A stretch of DNA of 64,000 nucleotides from Flavobacterium sp. GTDB taxonomy: Bacteria > Bacteroidota > Bacteroidia > Flavobacteriales > Flavobacteriaceae. Made by a program: the position numbers and the translations under genes. The number at the start of each line of letters is the position of its first letter. Position 1 is the stretch's first letter. The notes beneath the pieces are model-generated. The model had not been told where the DNA came from and did no database searches. It saw nothing but the letters and a program-made list of their open reading frames with translations. Where the stretch lies: assembly GCA_015234525.1 (NCBI GenBank), contig JADGMX010000033.1:59527-123526 (forward strand), read 5' to 3'. Positions 1-7,818 of this stretch are shown here, piece by piece.

Positions 1-303
1 CATTCCGCCCGGCCATCTTTCAGTGATGTACGGCATGTTAGCTGCGGCAGCTTTCTCAGCAACGATATCTTTTGCTTGTTTTTTGGTAGCTACGAATAAG
101 ATCTTTCTACCTGAAGCAGCAATTTTCTTAAGGGCTTCATTAGCCTCTTCGATTTTAGCTGCAGTTTTATATAGGTTGATAATGTGAATTCCATTACGCT
201 CCATATAAATGTATGGGGCCATGTTTGGATCCCATTTTCTGGTCATGTGTCCGAAGTGTACACCTGCATCCAGCAATTCTTTTACATCTACTTTGTTTGC
301 CAT
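1..303 (-). CDS. rpsB: 30S ribosomal protein S2 (partial, C-terminus off the left edge)
   Basis: Component of the small ribosomal subunit, needed late in 30S assembly. The first 101 codons are present, starting from ATG at 303. The N-terminus carries family hallmarks such as VKELLDAGVHFGHMTRKWDP and the segment YIYMERNGIHIINLYKT, followed by FVATKKQAKDI; the frame is still open at the window edge. It is the third gene of a minus-strand run rplM-rpsI-rpsB; tsf usually follows rpsB but would lie outside the window. The 169-bp gap before it shows no perfect TAnnTTTG box, so cotranscription with rpsI or a weaker promoter are both possible. Confidence 0.97.
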   Translation of the reverse strand, partial: MANKVDVKELLDAGVHFGHMTRKWDPNMAPYIYMERNGIHIINLYKTAAKIEEANEALKKIAASGRKILFVATKKQAKDIVAEKAAAANMPYITERWPGGM

Positions 304-472
304 TTTAATTTTTTAGTTTACGTTCTGTTGTATTAGCAATGTTCCCTTTGGCTGTCGGCGGATGCCTATCTGCGCTTTAACAAGGCCTCATTTAGATGCT
401 AAACTATTGCAACAATAACTTTTTTAATTTTTTGAAAATTGAAATTCCGTGTTCCAATAAAGAAACGAAATA
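304..472. other. rpsI-rpsB intergenic spacer
   Basis: 169 bp between the rpsI stop and the rpsB start. I see no gene, no perfect Bacteroidota -7 box and no terminator with a T-tract. On the minus strand GCCT and AGGC could pair around a long loop, which is weak. A leader controlling rpsB is possible, since S2 is often autoregulated, but nothing here shows it. Confidence 0.4.
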
Positions 473-859
473 TTAACGTTTAGAGAACTGGAATCTCTTA
501 CGAGCTTTCTTCTGTCCGAATTTCTTACGTTCAACCATTCTCGGGTCACGTGTAAGAAGTCCTTCTGGCTTCAAGATCGCGCGGTTTTCAGCGTCAACTT
601 CACACATTACGCGGGCAAGAGCCATACGTACTGCTTCAGCTTGTCCTGTTGAACCACCTCCGTTTACATTTACTTTCACGTCAAAGTTTGAAGCGTTTTC
701 AGTCATTGAAAGCGGTTGTAAAACTTTGTACTGAAGTGTAGCAGTCGGGAAGTAAGTTTCAAATTCTTTTTTGTTTACCGTGATTTTACCGGTACCTTCT
801 GTAACATAAACTCGTGCAACAGCGGTTTTTCTTCTTCCGATTTTGTGGATTGTAGCCAT
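473..859 (-). CDS. rpsI: 30S ribosomal protein S9
   Basis: S9 of the small subunit, 128 aa, normal length for the family. The N-terminus (HKIGRRKTAVARVYVTEGTG) and the basic C-terminal tail ending KKARKRFQFSKR are diagnostic; in the family that tail reaches the P site and touches the anticodon stem-loop of the bound tRNA. The start ATG overlaps the rplM stop by one base (TAATG), the classic L13-S9 pairing found in most bacteria. Transcription most likely comes from the rplM promoter at 1360-1390. Confidence 0.99.
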   Translation of the reverse strand: MATIHKIGRRKTAVARVYVTEGTGKITVNKKEFETYFPTATLQYKVLQPLSMTENASNFDVKVNVNGGGSTGQAEAVRMALARVMCEVDAENRAILKPEGLLTRDPRMVERKKFGQKKARKRFQFSKR

Positions 860-1314
860 TACTTAAGATCGTTTAAGTTAACTGTTTTAGGTTGTTGAGC
901 CTCATATTTGTGCTCAGAACCTGTATTTACTTTTAGATTTCTGAAAAGTTCAGCTCCAAGTTTGTTCTTTGGAAGCATACCTTTTACAGCTTTTTCCACC
1001 AAGATTGAAGGGTTTTTCGCCTGCAATACTTTAGCGGTTAATGTTCTTTGTCCACCCGGGTAACCTGTATGACGCATGTAGATTTTGTCATCCATTTTTG
1101 ATCCCGTTAGGTTGATTTTTTCTGCATTGATAACAATCACGTTATCACCGCAGTCGACGTGTGGCGTGTAACTTGGCTTGTACTTACCTCTAAGGATCAT
1201 AGCGACTTTAGAAGCAAGACGACCTAAGTTGTGGCCTTCAGCATCTACAACAACCCACTCCTTCGTGATAGTGGCCTTGTTTGCTGAAATAGTCCTGTAG
1301 CTTAATGTGTTCAC
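859..1314 (-). CDS. rplM: 50S ribosomal protein L13
   Basis: Large-subunit protein and early assembly factor, 151 aa. Recognised from WVVVDAEGHNLGRLASKVAM, the central HVDCGDNVIVINAEKINLTG and YMRHTGYPGG. It is the first gene of the rplM-rpsI-rpsB run, with a one-base overlap with rpsI. The start at 1314 fits a promoter 46-76 bp upstream and leaves a leader of about 40 nt that could form a small GC hairpin, a possible site of autoregulation (inferred). Confidence 0.99.
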   Translation of the reverse strand: MNTLSYRTISANKATITKEWVVVDAEGHNLGRLASKVAMILRGKYKPSYTPHVDCGDNVIVINAEKINLTGSKMDDKIYMRHTGYPGGQRTLTAKVLQAKNPSILVEKAVKGMLPKNKLGAELFRNLKVNTGSEHKYEAQQPKTVNLNDLK

Positions 1315-1342
1315 AATAATTTATTTTAATTAAACATTCCGT

Positions 1343-1356
1343 CCCCAATAAAGGGG
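1343..1356 (-). promoter_or_regulatory. Hairpin at the 5' end of the rplM leader
   Basis: On the minus strand CCCC-TTTATT-GGGG forms a 4-bp GC stem with a 6-nt loop. It lies where the transcript predicted from the -7 box at 1360-1367 should begin. It could stabilise the mRNA 5' end or be part of an L13 autoregulatory leader. The function is inferred. Confidence 0.4.
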
Positions 1357-1359
1357 TTG

Positions 1360-1390
1360 CAAAAGTACAATTAATTCTTTTAAATACAAA
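1360..1390 (-). promoter_or_regulatory. Promoter of rplM-rpsI-rpsB
   Basis: Read on the minus strand: TTTG, a 19-bp spacer, then TACTTTTG. This is a full match to the Bacteroidota primary sigma consensus (TTTG at -33, TAnnTTTG at -7). Confidence 0.8.
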
Positions 1391-1469
1391 TGGCTGGTAA
1401 ATATTATTTTACCGACTTTATTGCTTGGTAAACAAGTGATAACATTCGGCTTTTTTCTACCTAAAATAA

Positions 1470-1502
1470 CAAATGCCGCCAATTTCATATTGGTCGCATT
1501 TG
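1470..1502. repeat. 33-bp imperfect palindrome
   Basis: Arms of 14 nt (CAAATGCCGCCAAT and ATTGGTCGCATTTG) flank the 5-nt centre TTCAT. Twelve pairs are Watson-Crick, one is G-T and one is a mismatch. There is no T-run directly after it on the plus strand. It sits about 87 bp upstream of the -7 box of the LacI-family gene, so an operator for that or another regulator is possible (inferred). Confidence 0.6.
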
Positions 1503-1588
1503 ACACATCCAAACCTAACTTAAGTACTTTACTGTTTCATAATCGCGTGATTGACGAATATTATTTACTTTTAATGCTTTTTGCGATC

Positions 1589-1596
1589 TAATTTTG
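1589..1596 (+). promoter_or_regulatory. -7 box of the LacI-family gene
   Basis: TAATTTTG matches TAnnTTTG. It lies about 46 bp before the start codon. No good -33 TTTG is seen at the usual distance. Confidence 0.55.
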
Positions 1597-1642
1597 CCTT
1601 TTATAAAGGTACACTAAACACGGTTCAACATACGTTAAATAA

Positions 1643-2665
1643 ATGACAATGAGAGAGAAAGCTACACTGAAACAGATTGCGTCCGAACTTAATGTGTCGA
1701 TCTCAACAGTTTCTAAAGCATTAAACGGTAGCCCCGAAATCAGTGAAACCACTAAAATCAAGATTCAGGAGTATGCTAAACTCAGACATTACAAGCCAAA
1801 TGTCATCGGACTAAATTTAAAAAGCAGGTCGACCAAGACTATTGGTGTCATCATACCAAATATTCTGAATCCCTTTTTTGCCAAGGTTTTTAGCGGAATC
1901 GAAATGGCGGCCGAGAAACAAGGGTACAATGTGCTGACTTGCATTTCAAACGAGTCGCTTCAAAAGGAAAAGAATACACTTGAGTTGTTAAGCAACGGTA
2001 CCATCGATGGATTTATATTGGCGATTTCTGAAGAAGCGCAGAAAGAAGGCGAGTTCGAACACATCAAACAAATCATTAGCGAGGGCACGCCGGTAGTGAT
2101 GTTCGACAGATTGATCAACGAAATTGAATGCGATAAAGTGATTGTTGACGATCTTCAGTCGGCTAAACACGCGACCGAGTTTTTGATTGCCTCAGGACGA
2201 AAGAAAATTGCGCTGATGTCTACCATCGATAATTTGAGTGGTGGGAAATTACGTGCTAAAGGTTTTTATGAAGCGTTTGAACAGCACGGTTTATCGGTTG
2301 ATGAAAATTTGGTGATTTTGACAAGTGCGACCGCAGAATTTGATGACAACCTCGAGAAAGTATTGAAAGCCCACCGTCCTGACGGAATCTTCGCGCTTGA
2401 CGAACATGCGTCTGTAACGGCAATGAAATTTGCCATCAGACAAGGATTTAAAATTCCCGATGATTTGGCGATTATCGGTTTTGCTGACGGATTGTGGTCA
2501 CGCCGACTCACGCCAAGTCTTTCAACGGTGAGTCAGCATGCGCCGGAAATAGGTGAGGCCGCTGCCCGATTGATGATTGACCGATTAAAAAATCCGGATC
2601 AAAAATATCGAACTGAGGTAATTCGCACTGAACTTCGCCATCGCGATTCGACTCGCACGTCCTAA
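1643..2665 (+). CDS. LacI/PurR-family transcriptional regulator
   Basis: 340 aa, usual length for the family. The N-terminal helix-turn-helix is clear (TLKQIASELNVSISTVSKAL, about residues 8-27), followed by the hinge helix region (HYKPNVIGLNLKS) and a periplasmic-binding-protein-like sensor domain from about residue 60 (KTIGVIIPNILNPFFAKVFS, then IIGFADGLWSRRLTPSLSTV). Members bind DNA as dimers and respond to a sugar or nucleotide ligand. No carbohydrate uptake or catabolic genes lie next to it: the gene on one side is ribosomal and on the other a convergent hydrolase, so its regulon and ligand cannot be told. ATG at 1649 is an alternative start. Confidence 0.95.
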   Translation: MTMREKATLKQIASELNVSISTVSKALNGSPEISETTKIKIQEYAKLRHYKPNVIGLNLKSRSTKTIGVIIPNILNPFFAKVFSGIEMAAEKQGYNVLTCISNESLQKEKNTLELLSNGTIDGFILAISEEAQKEGEFEHIKQIISEGTPVVMFDRLINEIECDKVIVDDLQSAKHATEFLIASGRKKIALMSTIDNLSGGKLRAKGFYEAFEQHGLSVDENLVILTSATAEFDDNLEKVLKAHRPDGIFALDEHASVTAMKFAIRQGFKIPDDLAIIGFADGLWSRRLTPSLSTVSQHAPEIGEAAARLMIDRLKNPDQKYRTEVIRTELRHRDSTRTS

Positions 2666-2721
2666 ATCATGATTTGTTTGCAGACAATTAAGCCGGATTA
2701 TCTTTGTCCGAAAAATAAAAA

Positions 2722-4020
2722 TTATTCGCGTGTAAATTCATACGAATTTCCAAACTGACTCATCGTGATTTTATCTTTTGAAAAGACCAGTTTCAGATTC
2801 GCCTGACGGAACAGAAATTCAGTTTCGCTAGTCGTTGTTAATGTAAACGAAGGTTGGCCTGAGGCTTGTGCGGTAAGTTGGCCGTTACTTTCAACAATCG
2901 TTAGTTTTAGTGGAAATGTCGATGAACTATAGGTGCCTTCATACGATTTCAGGATTTTTGTGTCGACGGCAACTTTCTCGAGCGTTGGAAATTCGAATGG
3001 TTTATCGAACATCAAACTTAAAATTCCAATCGCAATGTCGTTGTTGTTTTCGCCTTTTGCATTTGACAACATTGATAGTGAAATTTTTTCATTCGGGAAA
3101 TAAGAAAGCATTGATGCAAATTGCTCGATTCCGCCTGTATGACCGTACGCTTTTTTGTCGTAGAATGGAATTGCGAAAATTCCACGGCCATAACCATCTT
3201 CGACCTTTTTCATTTCAGCCAGCGATTCCTGGTTGATGATTTGTCCGTCGAAAAGTGCTTTCATAAAAATTGTCAGATCGGAAGCGGTTCCGGAAATGGC
3301 TCCGGCGGCAAATGCGAAACTATCGTTCCACGGTTCTTCTTTAGACCATTTCCCGCCAAAATTATTGTAAGAGAACGCCTGATTGGTGGTTGGTTTCTCT
3401 CGGTAAGCAGTGCGTTTTAGTTTCAATTTTTTAATGATGCGATCGTCGAGATTTTTGGCGTATGATTTTTTGGTCAGGTTTTCAATGATCAAACCAAGCA
3501 GGTAATAATTCGAATTGCTGTATTCCGATCTTGTCCCGGGTTCGAAAACTGACTGGTATGAAGTAATTTGATCGACCATTTGTTTTTGGGTAATCGGTTC
3601 TTTAAACTTCGACACAATTACGCTGTCGTTGGTATAATTGAAAAGTCCGCTTCGGTGTCCGAGTAAATGTGCGACACTGATTTTATCGGCATTTGGAATT
3701 TGAGGATAAAATTTGGACAATTTAGTGTTGAGATCTAGTTTGCCTTCCTCAATCAATTGAAAGGTGATTGCCGCAGTAAAGGTTTTGGTGATCGAGCCGA
3801 TTTTGTACACCGTATTTTTGTCGGCGCGTATTTTTTTGTCGACATCCGCAAAACCGTATGCTTTTTCAAATGCGATTTTTCCATCTTGTGAAATGGCAAC
3901 CGATCCCATCCATTCGTTTGATCGTTCGTAATAGCTCAGTAAACTGTCAATCTTAGAAAATTTGTCTTGTGCCAGACAAAGCGTTGGTATTAAAAGCAGA
4001 AGTAAAAATTTTAGTTTCAT
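2722..4020 (-). CDS. Secreted serine hydrolase (class C beta-lactamase-like)
   Basis: 432 aa with a signal peptide (KLKFLLLLLIPTLCLAQ). The beta-lactamase/penicillin-binding fold is shown by S76-I-T-K79 (nucleophile and base), Y167-S-N169, and H294-T-G-G297 in place of the KTG box. After about residue 340 there is a beta-rich C-terminal part typical of this hydrolase family. Such proteins include esterases, D-aminopeptidases and peptide hydrolases as well as beta-lactamases, so resistance should not be assumed. The start overlaps the stop of the DUF1579 gene upstream by four bases (ATGA), so the two are surely cotranscribed. Confidence 0.93.
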   Translation of the reverse strand: MKLKFLLLLLIPTLCLAQDKFSKIDSLLSYYERSNEWMGSVAISQDGKIAFEKAYGFADVDKKIRADKNTVYKIGSITKTFTAAITFQLIEEGKLDLNTKLSKFYPQIPNADKISVAHLLGHRSGLFNYTNDSVIVSKFKEPITQKQMVDQITSYQSVFEPGTRSEYSNSNYYLLGLIIENLTKKSYAKNLDDRIIKKLKLKRTAYREKPTTNQAFSYNNFGGKWSKEEPWNDSFAFAAGAISGTASDLTIFMKALFDGQIINQESLAEMKKVEDGYGRGIFAIPFYDKKAYGHTGGIEQFASMLSYFPNEKISLSMLSNAKGENNNDIAIGILSLMFDKPFEFPTLEKVAVDTKILKSYEGTYSSSTFPLKLTIVESNGQLTAQASGQPSFTLTTTSETEFLFRQANLKLVFSKDKITMSQFGNSYEFTRE

Positions 4021-4664
4021 TTGTTGCGTTTCATGATGATTTCCATCGATTTATATTCATTGTTGTAATCGTCTGTTTCGAAAAGTTCAAATTTCCGCGT
4101 ATCGCTATCTATGAAAGTGAAATTTTCACGAATTGTTTTTTTCGCTTTTGTGATCGGATCAATCATTTCGCCGCGAAGCGTGAAAAATTTTGGATCTCCC
4201 TTAAAAGTTCCCCGTACTGATTTTATTCCGGTTCCAAAGTTATCCATCCAGGTTGCGACTAATTCGCCCATCGAGTTGTCGAAACCCGTTGTGGCAATGC
4301 CTTCGAAATCGGTTCCCATGACTTTTCCCGTATGACGAATTTGCTGAAACCGTCCGCCGAGTATCATTGTAGATTCGGCTACCAAACTAAATTTTTGCGG
4401 ATTTACATCTTTTGATCCCGTCCAGATTGTCATTTCTTCATGCCAAGTTCCGGTATCTGCCGCCAGCATTTGATGAACATCGCCGGGTGTTTTATAAGCT
4501 TCCCAGACTTTTTTCGAAATTGTTGAATCCAAAGGACTCATGGGTGCGGTTGCCAAATCTAGCGGATGAACCCTGAGGTATGGTTCAATTGCTTTGTCTT
4601 CCGCTTCTTTGCACGATGATAGTAATGCGATTACAGCAATTACTGAAAGGATGCTGATTTTCAT
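4017..4664 (-). CDS. DUF1579-family lipoprotein
   Basis: 215 aa. An N-terminal lipobox (ALLSSC, Cys18) predicts a lipoprotein. The body carries the DUF1579 pattern: DTGTWHEEMTIWTG, then STMILGGRFQQIRHTG, GIATTGFDNSMGELVATWMD and FTLRGEMIDPITK. The family is a beta-barrel of unknown function. It is the first gene of a two-gene unit with the serine hydrolase (four-base overlap), which suggests a shared job at the cell envelope. A -7 box lies just upstream at 4681-4688. Confidence 0.88.
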   Translation of the reverse strand: MKISILSVIAVIALLSSCKEAEDKAIEPYLRVHPLDLATAPMSPLDSTISKKVWEAYKTPGDVHQMLAADTGTWHEEMTIWTGSKDVNPQKFSLVAESTMILGGRFQQIRHTGKVMGTDFEGIATTGFDNSMGELVATWMDNFGTGIKSVRGTFKGDPKFFTLRGEMIDPITKAKKTIRENFTFIDSDTRKFELFETDDYNNEYKSMEIIMKRNK

Positions 4665-4680
4665 GACATGATGCTTTTAA

Positions 4681-4688
4681 CAAATGTA
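4681..4688 (-). promoter_or_regulatory. -7 box of the DUF1579-hydrolase unit
   Basis: TACATTTG on the minus strand, 16 bp before the start codon, giving a very short leader of roughly 10 nt. Confidence 0.6.
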
Positions 4689-4722
4689 AAAAAATAGTTA
4701 ATACAAATCATGTTTCCGATAA

Positions 4723-4805
4723 AGCCCTAGCCCTGACTGAAGCGGATATCCTTTTTCTCTCTGGAAGAAGAAAAAGATAGGAGCAAAAGGCAGGAAATAG
4801 CTCCT
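4723..4805 (-). repeat. Family I intergenic hairpin repeat, copy 1 (after polA)
   Basis: Read on the minus strand it begins AGGAGCTATTTCC, has ATCTTTTT and AAAAAGGAT arms around a variable tip in the middle, and ends CAGGGCTAGGGC. It begins 28 bp after the polA stop, on the same strand. Two further copies in the window (19218-19322 and 61107-61182) share these blocks and the same position behind a gene. Confidence 0.85.
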
Positions 4806-4833
4806 AATCAATCAGCTGAAACCGAATATAAGA

Positions 4834-7656
4834 TTAGTGGGCTGCCAGCCAGTTTTCGCCAATTCCTATTTCAACAACAAGTGGAACTTCGAGCGTAAAG
4901 GCATTTTCCATCTCGTGCCGGATCATGGGCTGAATGGCTTCCAACTCCGAATTATGGACATCGAAAACAAGTTCATCATGCACCTGAAGCAACATTTTGC
5001 TCTTCCAGTTTTCCTGAGTTAAGCGTTTGTAAATGTTTATCATGGCAAGTTTGATGATGTCGGCAGCGCTACCCTGAATTGGCGCATTGACCGCATTTCG
5101 CTCGGCGGCTCCACGGACTACAGCGTTCTGCGAATTGATATCTTTCAAATAACGGCGTCGACCGGAGATGGTTTGTGCATAACCGATTTCGCGCGCAGCC
5201 TGAACCTGATCGTTGATATAGGCGCGAAGTTGTGGATACGTCTGATAGTAGGCGTCGATCAAATCCTTGGATTCGCTTCGGGAAAGTGAGGTTTGATTGC
5301 TCAGTCCGAATGCTGAAACCCCGTAAACAATTCCGAAATTGACCGTTTTTGCGTGACTTCGTTGTTCGCGGGTGACTTCTTCGAGTGGAACTGCGAATAC
5401 TTTTGCCGCGGTTGAGGCGTGAATATCCTCACCTTTTTGAAAGGCTTCGATCATGTTCTTCTCACCGCTCAAGGCTGCAATGATGCGAAGTTCAATCTGC
5501 GAGTAATCGGCAGACAAAAGCGTATGATTTTCGTCGCGCGGAATAAATGCTTTTCGGATCTGCCGACCGCGTTCTGTTCGGATCGGTATGTTTTGGAGAT
5601 TTGGATTGTTTGAACTCAATCGGCCTGTTGCCGCAACCGCTTGCATGTAATCCGTATGAACTCGGCCTGTTCGCTGACAAACTTGTAGCGGAAGTGCATC
5701 GACATAGGTGTTTTGCAGTTTGACAAGTTGTCGCCAATCCAGGATATCCTGAACAAACGGGCTTGTCAAAGCGAGGTACGAGAGAATGTCTTCGCCTGTC
5801 GCATATTGCCCGGTTTTGGTCTTTTTCTGCTTTTCGCCGCCAATTTTAAGTTTGTCGAAAAGGATTTCACCAAGTTGTTTCGGAGAGCCAATGTTAAATT
5901 TTTCCCCGGCTGATTCATATATCTGGTCTTCCAGTTTTTTAATGTCGGTTGACAGTTCTGCCGAAAGCGAATGTAGGAAGTCGATGTCCAATTTTACGCC
6001 TTCAAGTTCCATGTCGGCCAGCACTTTTACAAGTGGGATTTCAATTTCGTCAAAAAGCTTTTTGGTTTCGGCTTTCTCGAGTTGGCTGATGAATGTTTCA
6101 CGAAGTTGCAACGTGATGTCGGCGTCCTCAACGGCAAACTCTTTTAATTGTTCGAGATCGGCTTCACGGATGGTCTTCTGTCCCTTGCCTTTTTTGCCAA
6201 GAACGGCGTCGATGGTCATTGGTGTATAATTCAGGTAAGTTTCGGACAGCACATCCATCGAATGGCGCATATCGGGATTGATGAGATAATGAGCGAGCAT
6301 GGTGTCGAAAAGAAGGCCTTTGACGTCGATTCCGTAGCGCGACAAAACTTTGAGGTCATACTTTAAGTTGTGACCGATTTTTTCGATGTTTTCGGCGTCG
6401 TAAAAAGGCTTGAATTTTTCGATTACTGATTTTGCGTCGTCGAAGTTTTCGGGAAGCGGAACATAGAATCCTTTGCCTTTTTCATATGAAAAGGTAAGAC
6501 CGACAATTTCAGCGTAAAGCGGATCGAGCATTGTTGTTTCGATATCAAAGCTGACAGCTGATTGTTTCAGGAGATTTTGAACGAGCAACCTGGTAGCCAT
6601 GTCGCCTTGAACAAGCTGATAGAAGTGAGCGGTATTTTCAATGTTATTTTGCTTTGAAACCGAAATTTCTGTTCCGTCTGAATCGGTTGCAAACAAATCG
6701 AATTGATCTGATTTTACGATGGTTTTAGTTGGCGCCAATCCCGCGGCTTCCACATTTGAATAGTCTTGTTTTTTATAAAAAAGACTGTTGAATTGTTCGG
6801 TCATGCGGCGGAATTCAAGTTCCTGGAAAATGGCTTCAACTTTTTCCGCATCTGGTTTTGTGAGTTCGTAATCATCTTCATTAAAGGTGACATCGCAATC
6901 GCAAACAATTGTGGCCAGTTTCTTTGACATAATGCCTTTCTCGGCGTTTGCTTCGATGGTTTCTTTCATTTTGCCTTTTAGCAGATGCGTGTTTGCCAGC
7001 ATGTTTTCGAGCGAGCCGAACTGCTTGAGAAGTTTTTTTGCGGTTACTTCACCAACTCCTGGCAATCCCGGAATATTATCAACAGCATCGCCCATCATGC
7101 CCAGGAAATCGATTACCTGCTCAGGTCGTTCAATTTCGAAACGTTCCAGGACTTCGGGCACACCCCAAATTTCGATTCCGTTGCCCATTCGTGCCGGTTT
7201 GTAAATAAAGATATTTTCTGAAACCAGTTGTGCAAAATCTTTGTCGGGCGTTACCATAAACACTTGATAACCTTGTTTTTCGGCTTGTTTTGCGACGGTT
7301 CCGATAAGGTCGTCGGCTTCACAACCGGCAAGTTCAATAATCGGAATATGCATTGCCTCCAGAATCCGATGGATATACGGAATTGCCAGGAGAATTGCTT
7401 CCGGAGTTGCGTTTCGGTTTGCTTTGTATTCAGTGAACATTTCGGTGCGCGCGTGGCTTCCGTCTTTGTCAAAAGCAACGGCAAGATGATCGGGACGTTC
7501 GCGCTTGATCACATCCAAAAGAGAATTCATAAAACCCATAATGGCCGAGGTGTCCATTCCTTTCGAATTAATTCGTGGATTTTTAATAAAGGCATAATAT
7601 CCACGGAAAATAAGTGCGTATGCGTCGAGCAGGAAAAGTCTTTTTTGAGCAGCCAT
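4834..7656 (-). CDS. polA: DNA polymerase I
   Basis: Repair and Okazaki-fragment polymerase, 940 aa, three domains. Residues 1 to about 290 are the 5'-3' exonuclease (LLDAYALIFRGYYAF, then GMMGDAVDNIPGLPGVG). The middle 3'-5' exonuclease keeps its acidic residues (SFDIETTMLDP, GHNLKYDLKVL, FAVEDADITLQL), so proofreading should be active, unlike in some PolA lineages. The polymerase domain shows motif A (LLSADYSQIELRI), the O-helix (RSHAKTVNFGIVYGVSAFG) and motif C (LQVHDELVFDV). It stands alone; a TAnnTTTG-like box (TACTTTTA, 7 of 8) lies about 20 bp upstream. A family I repeat follows its stop. Confidence 0.99.
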   Translation of the reverse strand: MAAQKRLFLLDAYALIFRGYYAFIKNPRINSKGMDTSAIMGFMNSLLDVIKRERPDHLAVAFDKDGSHARTEMFTEYKANRNATPEAILLAIPYIHRILEAMHIPIIELAGCEADDLIGTVAKQAEKQGYQVFMVTPDKDFAQLVSENIFIYKPARMGNGIEIWGVPEVLERFEIERPEQVIDFLGMMGDAVDNIPGLPGVGEVTAKKLLKQFGSLENMLANTHLLKGKMKETIEANAEKGIMSKKLATIVCDCDVTFNEDDYELTKPDAEKVEAIFQELEFRRMTEQFNSLFYKKQDYSNVEAAGLAPTKTIVKSDQFDLFATDSDGTEISVSKQNNIENTAHFYQLVQGDMATRLLVQNLLKQSAVSFDIETTMLDPLYAEIVGLTFSYEKGKGFYVPLPENFDDAKSVIEKFKPFYDAENIEKIGHNLKYDLKVLSRYGIDVKGLLFDTMLAHYLINPDMRHSMDVLSETYLNYTPMTIDAVLGKKGKGQKTIREADLEQLKEFAVEDADITLQLRETFISQLEKAETKKLFDEIEIPLVKVLADMELEGVKLDIDFLHSLSAELSTDIKKLEDQIYESAGEKFNIGSPKQLGEILFDKLKIGGEKQKKTKTGQYATGEDILSYLALTSPFVQDILDWRQLVKLQNTYVDALPLQVCQRTGRVHTDYMQAVAATGRLSSNNPNLQNIPIRTERGRQIRKAFIPRDENHTLLSADYSQIELRIIAALSGEKNMIEAFQKGEDIHASTAAKVFAVPLEEVTREQRSHAKTVNFGIVYGVSAFGLSNQTSLSRSESKDLIDAYYQTYPQLRAYINDQVQAAREIGYAQTISGRRRYLKDINSQNAVVRGAAERNAVNAPIQGSAADIIKLAMINIYKRLTQENWKSKMLLQVHDELVFDVHNSELEAIQPMIRHEMENAFTLEVPLVVEIGIGENWLAAH

Positions 7657-7818
7657 AGATGAAGGAAATTTGGCGTAAAAGTAAGAAATCGACAGCTACT
7701 TTCCGAAATAAACTTGCTTTGGATGACCTGGAAACCGGTTGAAAATACAATAGTTAAATTTCAATTAATAACCGTAAATGCCCGACTGGTTATTTGTTAA
7801 TTTGCACAAATTCATTCT

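Larger units (their letters stand above)
1315..1642. other. Divergent spacer between rplM and the LacI-family gene
   Basis: 328 bp without a credible gene. It holds the rplM promoter and leader hairpin at the left end, a 33-bp imperfect palindrome at 1470-1502 in the middle, and the likely promoter of the LacI-type regulator at the right end. An open frame of 60 codons on the minus strand (1330-1512) has no family resemblance and covers the rplM promoter, so I do not call it. Confidence 0.7.

Noticed and set aside
1330..1512. 60-codon open frame on the minus strand upstream of rplM
   Set aside because: It covers the rplM promoter and the palindrome, has no family resemblance and no plausible promoter of its own.
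2666..2721. Possible terminator between the LacI-family and hydrolase genes
   Set aside because: CGGA/TCCG can pair but no T-run follows on either strand.
5786..6229. 147-codon open frame opposite polA
   Set aside because: Serine-rich shadow of the polA exonuclease region.
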